This document shows, in pieces, positions 7,500 to 15,463 of a DNA stretch of 29,352 nt; the first letter of the stretch is position 1; each line of letters begins with the position of its first letter. The DNA comes from a virus, in the IMG/VR virus record IMGVR_UViG_3300035661_000268, positions 1 through 29,352 of that record; one strand, given 5' to 3'. The notes below the pieces were generated by a model. That model worked only from the letters and a program-made list of their open reading frames with translations, searched no databases and was not told the origin of the DNA. Made by a program: the position numbers and the translations under genes.

Positions 7500-8123
7500 T
7501 TAATGTCTGAATTCGTAGACGATTTCAAAATCCGGACATTCATAAAACATTTGTGGATCTAAGTTTTTAGACTTTACTATCATAGATTCGAAATTAGCAA
7601 AGTCGGTAGCATAATTTGGCTCCTTTTGTAGCGCTACTCTAACCAACTCTACGCAACTTAATGCTCGATCATTAGATAAATCAAATAAGGTATCGTAAGG
7701 TTTACCTAGTTCTGTTTTCGCCCTATCCAAAACCGTTGTCCAATATTCTAGTGACATAGATTTTGGTTTTAGTAAAGCAACAGAACTGCATTGATTATCA
7801 AATACCCGATTAAATGGTGAATAAGTCACACCGGTACCAATCGCCTCAATCAGTCGAAAATCATCATCATTATCGACAGTATCTTCAAGGTTCATCAATA
7901 CATGTCCGTAATATCCCCAACGCCCAGTCAAAAGGAAATGAGCCAGGGATATCGCATATGTTGATAAATGGCCGTTGTGTCTGGTCATAATAATATAATA
8001 ATTAGATATTAATTTATCGTGAACAGTTTTCAATTCTTCAGCTGTAGCAACTTTCTTAGAAGTCCAGTTAATTTTACCAATAGTTAGTGATATTAGATTT
8101 TCAACTTTTTGTATAATATTCAT
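7500..8123 (-). CDS. YiiX/YebB-like permuted papain-fold (NlpC/P60-type) hydrolase
   Basis: The 207-residue protein has the circularly permuted papain/NlpC order: catalytic His first, Cys later. GYYGHVLMNLE (70-80) supplies H74, LIEAIGTGV (91-99) supplies the conserved acidic residue E93, and PYDTLFDLSNDRALSCVELV (142-161) supplies C157. The P-Y-D-x-x-F-D...S-C-x-E-L-V block is typical of the YiiX family (permuted NlpC/P60, orthopoxvirus G6R group). Members hydrolyse amide or ester bonds in peptidoglycan or lipids. The absence of a signal peptide and the place in the fibre operon suggest a virion-associated or lysis-related enzyme, but the substrate is unknown. Start ATG 8123 has AAGGAT upstream. 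It lies between the large fibre and a small tail protein. Confidence 0.7.
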   Translation of the reverse strand: MNIIQKVENLISLTIGKINWTSKKVATAEELKTVHDKLISNYYIIMTRHNGHLSTYAISLAHFLLTGRWGYYGHVLMNLEDTVDNDDDFRLIEAIGTGVTYSPFNRVFDNQCSSVALLKPKSMSLEYWTTVLDRAKTELGKPYDTLFDLSNDRALSCVELVRVALQKEPNYATDFANFESMIVKSKNLDPQMFYECPDFEIVYEFRH

Positions 8124-8143
8124 GATAATTCATATCCTTATTT

Positions 8144-8572
8144 TTAGTTTGGTGGTAAATTTGATAATATTCTAGCACTACGACCTGCTCCAATTAAACC
8201 GAGTTGTTCTAATAATTGTACACCAGATATAACATCAGGGTTTGATAGATCTACTGATGCTGATAATTCCATATCTTTTGCCATAGTAAGTAGTATCGCT
8301 TTGTAATTAGCTGGGATATTCGTATTCGATTGTACATTATCAACAGCAACTCGTTCATTTAGGGTAAATAACTTACGAAATTCGTATTTGGTTATGGTAT
8401 TATTAATGCCTATATTCGGATTTGCCATAATCCAATTATCTAATTCATTTTGTGTGGGTAATGGGGATCCGGCATCCCAAACTATATTGGAATAAATTGA
8501 ACCATCTCCAACAGCATGACATTGCACGCCCGGATAACCAATACCTATTGCATCCATATATGTTAAACTCAT
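8144..8572 (-). CDS. Small tail-fibre-associated protein
   Basis: The protein is 142 residues from the ATG at 8572. A TTG six bases earlier is also in frame, but it lies only 3 bases from the AGGAG site, whereas the ATG lies 9 bases away. It contains SPLPTQNELDNWI and ITKYEFRKLFTLNERVAVDN. The ITK-x-x-F-x-x-x-F-x-x-x-E form is a short helical motif common in small phage proteins coded next to tail fibres. No enzyme motif is seen. A structural or assembly role is inferred from the motif and from its position between two fibre-locus genes. Confidence 0.55.
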   Translation of the reverse strand: MSLTYMDAIGIGYPGVQCHAVGDGSIYSNIVWDAGSPLPTQNELDNWIMANPNIGINNTITKYEFRKLFTLNERVAVDNVQSNTNIPANYKAILLTMAKDMELSASVDLSNPDVISGVQLLEQLGLIGAGRSARILSNLPPN

Positions 8573-8587
8573 AACCAAATACTCCTA

Positions 8588-9235
8588 TTATATAAACTCA
8601 AAGATTGTAAAACTGCTGGCAGCAGATCCACCTAAGGTTGCAGTAGCACCTTGGTTCACATACACCGTACCGCTACCATTTGCCCCAACTCGTGCTGAGT
8701 ATGTAATAGTTGACGCAGATCCCGGATTATGTGTACGAATAATGGATGTATTAACTGGTTTACTAGCAGTTGTTAAATATACTGATGTAGACCCCAGTAA
8801 CGTGGAATTACTAAATACAGTTGTGGTTATTTGCCTTCCACTAGTATTGTCATCTACTATCAAATTAAACATAATCAAGATTGTAGATGTTGATGATATT
8901 GGCGTAAACGAAGTCGACCATATCTGAAATCCTTGACTTATTGTTGGGGCGGTGTTACCATATGGAGTTTGTGTTGTACCAGTCTGTGCTGGTATATTAC
9001 CAAACACCTGCTGTAGTATATGTCCCGTACTTAACTGGTTCCATTGGGTACCACCATCTCTATACATCACGTTTGTATCTGTTGATATGAATAAATTCCC
9101 AATATTTCCTGGTACTGGACGGTTGGCTAATACATCAGATTGTACGACTGGTGTGTTGATTCCCAATAACACAGGTATACCATTAACATCTGGTGTTATT
9201 GAGTAACTCTGTGAACCTAAAACTGGTGTAGACAT
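8588..9235 (-). CDS. Tail fibre-like protein with C-terminal beta-sandwich
   Basis: The 215-residue protein begins with a short region and a phage fibre motif NRPVPGNIGNLFISTDTNVMYRDG (about 38-61), the G-x-L-(F/Y)...Y-x-x-x-G-x-x-W module also seen in its neighbours. The C-terminal 130 residues are Ser/Thr/Val-rich beta structure (ISSTSTILIMFNLIVDD...), like the trimeric receptor-binding beta domains of fibre tips. It starts at ATG 9235 with GGAG upstream and a CATAAATA late box at 9264-9257. The gene ends 15 bases before the next ATG, within the same transcript. The role in host binding is inferred. Confidence 0.65.
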   Translation of the reverse strand: MSTPVLGSQSYSITPDVNGIPVLLGINTPVVQSDVLANRPVPGNIGNLFISTDTNVMYRDGGTQWNQLSTGHILQQVFGNIPAQTGTTQTPYGNTAPTISQGFQIWSTSFTPISSTSTILIMFNLIVDDNTSGRQITTTVFSNSTLLGSTSVYLTTASKPVNTSIIRTHNPGSASTITYSARVGANGSGTVYVNQGATATLGGSAASSFTIFEFI

Positions 9236-9256
9236 TAAATATTCTCCTGATAATAC

Positions 9257-9264
9257 TATTTATG
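9257..9264 (-). promoter_or_regulatory. T4-type late promoter box
   Basis: CATAAATA on the minus strand, 22 nt upstream of the ATG at 9235, in the 30-bp gap after the lectin-like gene. Confidence 0.55.
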
Positions 9265-9265
9265 A

Positions 9266-9958
9266 TTAACCGAATACCATACGCTCATCATTAGCTACAT
9301 ATGTTGCTACATATGATATTGGAGTGCCTGATCCAGATGGTGTTAACACGTTGCCATTGCCACTATAATCAGTAATAGTAGTCACAGTATCACCTGGTGC
9401 TGATTCATCGTACCTATATCTAGCATTCAATCCATAAGCAATACCATCTCTGGTACCTGCACAATTATATATGGTATTAATCTCATATAACCCAAGTACT
9501 CTATTAAATAACAACGTATCATCAATCATTACTGTACTCGTTTCGTTGGTTGATCCAGTTGGATATCCATTAATGTACATTGTTGTTAACACTCCAGCGA
9601 CTTGTGTTGCTGTGGATGTTGTGATCAATACCCCATTAATATATAGGGTGTGATTGATACCATCGTAAGTATATGCAACATGAATCCATTGGTTATTAGT
9701 TGGAGTATATAACCCAACGGCGTTAATTAATTCACCACCACCCCACGTCCATATATTTATAGTACCCGAATTAGTTTTAGTTCCTATTTGTATAGCAGTC
9801 GTTCCTGGTAGATATACTCCTACCATACTAGCAGTTACCCCAGCAGACCAATTTGCATAGTTTATCCAGGACATAAACGTAAGTGGCCCAACAGCATTTG
9901 GAAAATTACTAGATGTTGATGTTAAGTGGATGTCTGTTGCTGATAATTGGATTGCCAT
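9266..9958 (-). CDS. LamG / concanavalin A-like lectin-domain virion protein
   Basis: The 230-residue protein is almost entirely one LamG-type (laminin G_3, concanavalin A-like) jelly roll: FMSWINYANWS (28-38), then NNQWIHVAYTYDG...LYINGVLI (about 87-112), and VMIDDTLLFNRVL (about 143-155). Q-W-I-H-V-A-Y-T-Y-D-G followed by L-Y-I-N-G is diagnostic. Such domains bind glycans or serve as structural decoration. Its ATG at 9958 begins just after the stop of the preceding gene (stop 9961-9963) with only a weak ribosome-binding site (GAG upstream), so translation is probably coupled. It sits among fibre genes, consistent with glycan binding at the tail or head surface. Confidence 0.82.
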   Translation of the reverse strand: MAIQLSATDIHLTSTSSNFPNAVGPLTFMSWINYANWSAGVTASMVGVYLPGTTAIQIGTKTNSGTINIWTWGGGELINAVGLYTPTNNQWIHVAYTYDGINHTLYINGVLITTSTATQVAGVLTTMYINGYPTGSTNETSTVMIDDTLLFNRVLGLYEINTIYNCAGTRDGIAYGLNARYRYDESAPGDTVTTITDYSGNGNVLTPSGSGTPISYVATYVANDERMVFG

Positions 9959-9960
9959 AT

Positions 9961-12042
9961 TTAATTAAACTCAACGGTAAATTCAGCCAACAACCAGTTT
10001 CCGGATAAGTTAGTTCCACCCACTAATCCTGATACTCTACGTGTTAGCTCAAATTGATACAATCCACCCGGCGACAAACTCAATGTAGGCAATGTGATTG
10101 TCTGAGAATTATATACGAAAAACGCATTTGTTGGAATACTGATATTTGTCATTTCATATGCAGTTGACCAAGTCGTTAATGCAGCACCATTAGGAATACT
10201 GCGAATATATAACCTAGGTTGCACTATGGCAGTAGCTGTTGGTGCAACTTGAGCCCTACCTTTAAATCTAATCGTCATTGATGTTGCGCCAGTAGGTACA
10301 GTAAATATGCCACCAACACCTTGTTCAACCGTACCACTAAACTGACGCACCACTAATGCGTTATTAGTTGGGTCAGCAACAGCGGCAGACAATGCGTTAA
10401 TAGTCCAATCCGAGTTATTAGGTGAATCCAGACTAGATGCATAATATGTTAATGTCCGTAATGGTATACCAAGATCACTTGGTGCTAATACTACCGATCC
10501 AGTTTTCCCTTGCACAGAGGACACTGCACCAGAGCCTACAACAGTGAATCCATTAGCTATTACAACAATTCTCACTGCTCTGGAATTACCAGCAACAGTT
10601 ACTCTTGTTGTATTAGTATTTGTAAGTGTGATACTATCTGCCTGCACCAAGACATTTGTTGTGTTATCAAACAACGATACCACAACGTTAGTAGTACCTA
10701 AGTTGTGCACAAAATCTTGGTAGTATAAATTCCCTGATAATAAAGTCCAGGTATTAAGTACCGTACTAGCCGAAGTTACTAATGTGCTCTTAGGAACCCA
10801 TTTGGTACCATTATACGAGAGCACATTATTAGCAGCTGGCGCTATAGTGGCAGTATCCACATCAGACATTTCTCCAATGAATAGTTGTCTAAATGTTGGA
10901 GCAGCAGTTCCTGTAGTTGGTCCAGCTAATACTGTATGTGCAGCCTGATTTGCTAATGTTAGTGTTAATGTGCCAGTGGATGTTACTGGGGAATTAGTAA
11001 CAGTTAAGAATGATGGTGCAGCTAATCCAACGGATGTTACCATATTTCCAGATGTTACCATATTCTGCCAAATTCCAGCTTGGTAAAATTCAAATAATGT
11101 AGTAGTTGTATTATATCTCATCATTCCAGCAACTGGAGAAGGTCTATCAGCAGTGGCACCTGACGGAACAGTAACGGCGGCTAAACCTGGTAGTATGGGA
11201 TTATTAGCAATGCTTATTGTAGGGTTATTTAATATACCTGCACCATCGGCGACTGTAATTTGATTAAGGGTGCCAGTAATCTGTCTTGGAGTTAATATAC
11301 CAGGTGCAATTTTAGTGACTATACCAGTGCCAAGAGTTGCTAATGAATTGATAGTAGCATCATATGCCTGAACTCCCGATACACTACCTGGCGCAGCATT
11401 GACCCATTTACCAATGCCTGTATTAAAAAATAAAATATTTCCTTGAGTGACACTACCAATTGTAGTATCGATTAATGTACTTAATGCTGTGTGATGTGGA
11501 TTGGATGTTGAGTTAATATGGGCATCGATCTGCGCATGGGTATACGTTCCGATATTTTGTATTAATGTATGATCTATGGATGATTTCGTAAAATGTATAG
11601 TATTATCCGCAATATGACTATCTTGTGTACTACCATCAATAGCTATATTACGACTATTCACTGTACCGGTAGTAATTATATTACCGACAGAGTCAATAGA
11701 TGTTAATGTATTGTGTGAGTTATTTGTTATTTGGAATAATGAGCCTGTTACTCCCGCACCTTGCTGTATATTAACAGCCCCTTGTGATTGGTTTATTGTT
11801 ATGGTCGGAGGTATAGAATTGTCATAAGATTGTTGTAATGTGCTTAAAGATAGCAGGTGCCAATCCGTTGTACTAGTTCCTATCTTATTGTACAGATGTC
11901 CATTAGTACTTTCTAAAAACAAAGATCCTACAGGGGCATCTTCACCAGCCCCTGTACTAGGATCAGCAGAACCTTGAAATATAGCTACCATGTCCTGAAT
12001 ACTTAGGACATCTACTCTAAATGCATCATCGATTATAGCCAA
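9961..12042 (-). CDS. Long tail-fibre-like virion protein (TTG start)
   Basis: This 693-residue protein is rich in Thr, Ser, Asn and beta structure. Its N-terminal 65 residues (FRVDVLSIQDMVAIFQGSAD...) match the N-terminus of the upstream 351-aa protein, suggesting a shared virion-attachment domain. The middle holds fibre repeats (ADRPSPVAGMMRYNTTTTLFEFY; SSVQGKTGSVVLAPSDLGI), and the C-terminus looks like a beta-sandwich. The start is TTG at 12042: AGGAG lies 7 bases upstream and the protein begins MAIIDDAF like a true N-terminus, while no ATG fits. No clear late box precedes it, so it is probably read through from 13174. Confidence 0.75.
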   Translation of the reverse strand: MAIIDDAFRVDVLSIQDMVAIFQGSADPSTGAGEDAPVGSLFLESTNGHLYNKIGTSTTDWHLLSLSTLQQSYDNSIPPTITINQSQGAVNIQQGAGVTGSLFQITNNSHNTLTSIDSVGNIITTGTVNSRNIAIDGSTQDSHIADNTIHFTKSSIDHTLIQNIGTYTHAQIDAHINSTSNPHHTALSTLIDTTIGSVTQGNILFFNTGIGKWVNAAPGSVSGVQAYDATINSLATLGTGIVTKIAPGILTPRQITGTLNQITVADGAGILNNPTISIANNPILPGLAAVTVPSGATADRPSPVAGMMRYNTTTTLFEFYQAGIWQNMVTSGNMVTSVGLAAPSFLTVTNSPVTSTGTLTLTLANQAAHTVLAGPTTGTAAPTFRQLFIGEMSDVDTATIAPAANNVLSYNGTKWVPKSTLVTSASTVLNTWTLLSGNLYYQDFVHNLGTTNVVVSLFDNTTNVLVQADSITLTNTNTTRVTVAGNSRAVRIVVIANGFTVVGSGAVSSVQGKTGSVVLAPSDLGIPLRTLTYYASSLDSPNNSDWTINALSAAVADPTNNALVVRQFSGTVEQGVGGIFTVPTGATSMTIRFKGRAQVAPTATAIVQPRLYIRSIPNGAALTTWSTAYEMTNISIPTNAFFVYNSQTITLPTLSLSPGGLYQFELTRRVSGLVGGTNLSGNWLLAEFTVEFN

Positions 12043-12083
12043 AACAAAGCTCCTGTGGTATTATATTATATAGTAACTACTAA

Positions 12084-13139
12084 TTACAAAACTGTAACAC
12101 GTTTTGCTGTTACATTAACTGCTGTTGTTGATGATACTACCAAATTCAGAGTACCACCCACTGATAAAGTAACATCAAATGTTAAACCAGCTATAGATGT
12201 ACCCATTTTTAATACAGCATAACGAGTCATATCTACTGAGACGCCATTGTGGGTTGCAAAAATTTCCATCGCCATAACATTAGTAGAATCAGCAGCATTA
12301 ACTGCACGTACCACCCATTTAGCTCCAACAGAAACTACTGCATCTAATGTCACAACCGTCGTTACGTTAGTCGAATTAGATTCTTTATTGTTAGTAGTAA
12401 CAGCAGTATCTAACGCTTGTATGTTAGCATTGATCTTATTTGAAGATAATACATAGCCACCATTTGTAACATTAGCTCCTAATTCGGTATCTAATGCACC
12501 AATAGCTGTTTCCAATGATGTAGCATTAACAACGAAGTTTGTTGATGAATAAGTTGGAGTTTCCGATCCAGCACCTGTTTTACCAATAAACGTACGGACG
12601 TAACCGAGTTCTGTCAATTCTGATTGATTTGCAAGTACCCAAGAACCACCATTGAATGCATATTGTTTACCAGCAGCAGTACCTGAATCTACAAATACCA
12701 TATCACCATTAGTAGCCAGATTCGTGTCCTGTACAAATACACCATTTGTCTTGTTGTAAATATAAACGTTTGGTGCACTTAACAAATCTGAAAACAATAC
12801 ACGACCACCATCGTTAATAGTTTGACCATCGATTGTAATAGTAGCACCTGCAGTCCCAACAGGGAGTGTCGTAATTCCTCCAGCATCTACAATAACTGGC
12901 TCTCTCCATGATATTTGGGAAGCAATATCAGCTTTTGATGCTAATTGAACCCATTTATCCGTGCCGACACCAGCTGTTATTTTGGTCCATAATGAACCAT
13001 CGGTTGTGTTCATGTATTGTGAAGCTACTGGTGCTAGTGATGAATCACCTGCAGTGCCTGGTGCACCTGCACCTTCCAACAATTGAACGGTTTCATTTAA
13101 TTCTAAACCACGGTATATACGAAAGAAATCTTGAGCCAT
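12084..13139 (-). CDS. Virion structural protein with shared fibre domains
   Basis: The 351-residue protein has an N-terminal domain (about 1-68, FRIYRGLELNETVQLLEGAG and ...YMNTTDGSLWTKI) shared with the downstream 693-aa protein. The middle region has a G-x-x-V-L-F-S-D...W-V-L-A pattern also seen in the plus-strand fibre at 26679. The C-terminal 80 residues (KWVVRAVNAADSTNVMAMEI..., ending VTAKRVTVL) resemble the 121-aa protein coded just upstream. ATG 13139 is preceded by AGGAG and a late box CATAAATA at 13174-13167. It is probably a fibre or neck-associated structural protein; the precise site in the virion is unknown. Confidence 0.72.
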   Translation of the reverse strand: MAQDFFRIYRGLELNETVQLLEGAGAPGTAGDSSLAPVASQYMNTTDGSLWTKITAGVGTDKWVQLASKADIASQISWREPVIVDAGGITTLPVGTAGATITIDGQTINDGGRVLFSDLLSAPNVYIYNKTNGVFVQDTNLATNGDMVFVDSGTAAGKQYAFNGGSWVLANQSELTELGYVRTFIGKTGAGSETPTYSSTNFVVNATSLETAIGALDTELGANVTNGGYVLSSNKINANIQALDTAVTTNNKESNSTNVTTVVTLDAVVSVGAKWVVRAVNAADSTNVMAMEIFATHNGVSVDMTRYAVLKMGTSIAGLTFDVTLSVGGTLNLVVSSTTAVNVTAKRVTVL

Positions 13140-13166
13140 TTTAATTCTCCTAAATTAATATATTAA

Positions 13167-13174
13167 TATTTATG
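13167..13174 (-). promoter_or_regulatory. T4-type late promoter box
   Basis: CATAAATA on the minus strand, 28 nt upstream of the ATG at 13139. It overlaps the stop codon of the 121-aa gene. Confidence 0.6.
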
Positions 13175-13535
13175 TCGTTGTTTGTATTCTTACTATATGA
13201 GCATGTAAGTTAATATCTTCGTTATTTTGAATCATTAGTTGTAACTGGTCACTACTAATGGTTACATCTATATTATGATTTATTTCATCGCCAATTGTAG
13301 CATACCGAGTAAATCTCGGATATGTCCCATTTTTATGATGTGCTAGAATTTCGTATGATGTTATTAATGCATTATCATCTGTTGATAACGTCACAATCCA
13401 CTTTACTGCAATGTTGTACTGCCACAAAACAGAGTCTACTGATGATGAGGTTCCTATAGGAATAGTTATATTCGATGATGAGGTTCCAGGAATGCTTGAC
13501 GTAGCCCCATGTGGTGTTGTTAAGATAAATGCCAT
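13170..13535 (-). CDS. Small virion protein, stand-alone copy of a fibre C-terminal domain
   Basis: The 121-residue protein has a Ser/Thr/Gly-rich N-terminus (SSIPGTSSSNITIPIGTSS) followed by a domain, KWIVTLSTDDNALITSYEIL...FTRYATIGDEINHNIDV. This aligns along about 80 residues with the C-terminus of the neighbouring 351-aa protein (KW-hydrophobic-V..., EI-x-A-x-H, TRYA, DVT). It looks like a duplicated domain coded as a free gene. Start ATG 13535 has AGGAT upstream and late boxes at 13579-13572 and 13592-13585. It is the first gene of the minus-strand fibre transcript and is divergent from the 13633 operon. Confidence 0.65.
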   Translation of the reverse strand: MAFILTTPHGATSSIPGTSSSNITIPIGTSSSVDSVLWQYNIAVKWIVTLSTDDNALITSYEILAHHKNGTYPRFTRYATIGDEINHNIDVTISSDQLQLMIQNNEDINLHAHIVRIQTTT

Positions 13536-13571
13536 TGATAAATATCCTGGTTACAATTCATTAGTTTATTT

Positions 13572-13592
13572 TATTTATACTTCTTATTTATA
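13572..13592 (-). promoter_or_regulatory. Tandem T4-type late promoter boxes, minus strand
   Basis: Two perfect TATAAATA boxes on the minus strand (13579-13572 and 13592-13585), 13 bases apart. The nearer is 37 nt from the ATG at 13535. They share the spacer with a plus-strand box, making a divergent late promoter region. Confidence 0.65.
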
Positions 13593-13594
13593 AA

Positions 13595-13602
13595 GATAAA
13601 TA
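13595..13602 (+). promoter_or_regulatory. T4-type late promoter box, plus strand
   Basis: GATAAATA (13595-13602), one base from consensus, 31 nt upstream of the ATG at 13633. Confidence 0.5.
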
Positions 13603-13632
13603 AACGAAAGAGTACTATTCGGAGACAGTTAG

Positions 13633-14226
13633 ATGATCATTAACTCATATTTTTCAATCAGTGGTGTACCAGCGACGACATTAACACCTACTATAACAGT
13701 GTGGGAAGTTGCTTCTACCCCATCTATTATCTACACTTTGGTTGTTGATAATGATCCTGTATTAGGTAACAACAATGATGGGTTTTATTCGTACAACTTC
13801 ACTGGATATGATAACGCTAAAAATTATTTAGTTAGAGTCGATGGTGGGTCTCAATTACCACCGAATGAACGGTATAGTATAGCTACCGTTGAGGCTGCTG
13901 CAGGTACAGGATCGTATACAGTACAAGATATTGTGGATGGTATATGGGACGAACCTACAATTAATCACCTATCATCAGGAACTATGGGTGCTTATCAAAA
14001 CGAAACGCACGCAGATGTTCAACAACTACGTATAGACATGATTACTGCTACTAGTTTAATAGGGACATTACTCAAGTATGAGACGAATAGAACAAAAATA
14101 GACAAAAATGCAATGACTTTAACCATATACGATGATGATGGAATTACAGCACTCAAAGTATTCAATCTGAAAGATAGTTTAGGTAATCCATCGATCACCG
14201 AAGTGTGTGAACGAGTACCCACATAA
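13633..14226 (+). CDS. Virion structural protein, first of a three-gene plus-strand operon
   Basis: The 197-residue protein has an N-terminal beta domain. It then carries IVDGIWDEPTINHLSSGTMG (about 100-119), a form of the V/I-W-(D/N)-E-x-x-x-x-H-x-x-x-G-T-(M/F)-G motif common in phage tail or neck structural proteins, a short helix, and a C-terminal strand LTIYDDDGITALKVFNL that often ends such proteins. No catalytic motif. ATG 13633 follows GGAG. Its stop overlaps the next start (TAATG at 14224-14228), so the two are translationally coupled. A structural role is inferred from the motif and the late promoter. Confidence 0.6.
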   Translation: MIINSYFSISGVPATTLTPTITVWEVASTPSIIYTLVVDNDPVLGNNNDGFYSYNFTGYDNAKNYLVRVDGGSQLPPNERYSIATVEAAAGTGSYTVQDIVDGIWDEPTINHLSSGTMGAYQNETHADVQQLRIDMITATSLIGTLLKYETNRTKIDKNAMTLTIYDDDGITALKVFNLKDSLGNPSITEVCERVPT

Positions 14227-14732
14227 TGGATGTAATGGGTGGGTTAGTTACAAAAGGGCTTGGAGGTCCTGCGTGCTGTACACTAATTGTGGGTTTAGCA
14301 CAACTCAAACTAGAGTGTAATACTACTCCGCTCCGTCAAACAATACAGTACGATGGTGGGTCTCGTCCATATGCACCTGGGGAAATAGCCAATTTGTACA
14401 AACCAGTAGCAAGTAATTTACAACCATTGAATAAAGGTGCCTTATCATTATGGAGACCATATAATCCTCCAGTACCATTAGATAAGATTACTGTGAAGGT
14501 CGTATTTAAAAAAGATAAGATTGATGTTATGGGTGAAGATTTATCAGAATTTGAACAGGTGGACAATGTGTATACTAGGGAATTTATGGTTCCTAGAAGT
14601 AGGACTAAAATTATAGCAACAGTCAATAATATGATGAATACATCTCACCAAACCATTAAGGTTACGGCTAATAATTTACGTAGTTTAGCTACGAAAATTA
14701 AAGTTAATATTACTAGATTTAGAAAAAAATAG
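14226..14732 (+). CDS. Virion-associated protein with MGGLVTKGLGG motif
   Basis: The 168-residue protein starts MDVMGGLVTKGLGG. The short M-G-G-L-x-T-x-G-L-G-G motif is often found in small phage proteins coded after W-D-E-type structural proteins, as here. The rest has Pro/Gly-rich and beta segments and ends in a strongly basic tail (TKIKVNITRFRKK). No enzyme motif is visible. It is translationally coupled to the preceding gene by a one-base overlap and followed after 27 bases by the next operon gene. A role in the virion is inferred; no closer function can be given. Confidence 0.55.
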   Translation: MDVMGGLVTKGLGGPACCTLIVGLAQLKLECNTTPLRQTIQYDGGSRPYAPGEIANLYKPVASNLQPLNKGALSLWRPYNPPVPLDKITVKVVFKKDKIDVMGEDLSEFEQVDNVYTREFMVPRSRTKIIATVNNMMNTSHQTIKVTANNLRSLATKIKVNITRFRKK

Positions 14733-14759
14733 CAATTATGTTTAACAGAGGGATTAAAA

Positions 14760-15449
14760 ATGGATGACCATATAGTATCAATTAACCAACAAAAAGAAAA
14801 TACTTTACAATTCGATGTGACTATAGATGGAACTGACGCTAGTGACGCTACAGTTCGATTGACTATAGATCTCAATGATGGATCTTTGTTATCGTTTGTA
14901 TGCATTAGACTAGAGGGTGATAGATATGAGGCTAGAATTCCTGTATTGTCCCATATAGCTAGGACAGCATATCCTTGCTACATCGAAGTTATTACGAATG
15001 GATATTATTTTAAAGCAATGAAGGGTGTAGTTAATGTTACAGGAAGTGCTACAATAACAGCTCAACCAACAACGACTGTGTCTAAAACAAATGATACTAA
15101 ATTAACCAACGTTGATGATAGTGACGAAGATGTTGATAAGGAAACAAAACAGGAAAGTCTCCGAAATATATTTAATACGGCAGCGACACAGCCATCATTA
15201 GGGGTACGAGGTATAAAGGATGCTGCAGATAAGGTAATATCAGAATCATCCAAAGCAAAAAAATCCGCATCTAGTAAAAAATCAACAAATGACCCAGTTA
15301 GCAATATTGAAAATTTGGCTGAAGATACATATATGAGTCAACAGGATATTAACGATGCCCGAGTGAAACAAGTGTTAGAGTCTGTTGGTATTCAAGTTAA
15401 AGCAAAGCGTAGTATACCAAAACTACGTATTAATCGATCAACAGATTGA
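14760..15449 (+). CDS. Unknown protein: N-terminal beta domain, charged disordered C-terminus
   Basis: The 229-residue protein opens with a beta domain of about 100 residues (LQFDVTIDGTDASDATVRLTI...YEARIPVLSHIA...CYIEVITNGYYF). This reads like an immunoglobulin-type structural domain. A linker rich in Thr, Lys, Asp and Ser follows, then a helical basic end (SQQDINDARVKQVLESVGIQVKAKRS). I do not recognise the family; a capsid scaffold, decoration or structural role is possible. ATG 14760 follows AGAGGGAT. It is the last gene of the operon and its stop lies in a terminator hairpin shared with the convergent SWIM gene. Confidence 0.55.
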   Translation: MDDHIVSINQQKENTLQFDVTIDGTDASDATVRLTIDLNDGSLLSFVCIRLEGDRYEARIPVLSHIARTAYPCYIEVITNGYYFKAMKGVVNVTGSATITAQPTTTVSKTNDTKLTNVDDSDEDVDKETKQESLRNIFNTAATQPSLGVRGIKDAADKVISESSKAKKSASSKKSTNDPVSNIENLAEDTYMSQQDINDARVKQVLESVGIQVKAKRSIPKLRINRSTD

Positions 15450-15463
15450 TAATATCAATCTGT
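15441..15463. terminator. Bidirectional hairpin between convergent genes
   Basis: A perfect 10-bp inverted repeat (15441-15450 and 15454-15463) with a 3-base loop contains both stop codons of the convergent genes ending at 15449 (plus) and 15455 (minus). There is no long U-run, but the position argues for a two-way terminator. Confidence 0.55.

Noticed and set aside
8573-8578. TTG start two codons upstream for the small tail protein
   Set aside because: TTG lies only 3 bases from the AGGAG site; the ATG at 8572 has normal spacing.
4053-13535. Diversity-generating retroelement driving fibre variation
   Set aside because: No reverse transcriptase gene, and I saw no template/variable repeat pair with A-specific changes in the window.
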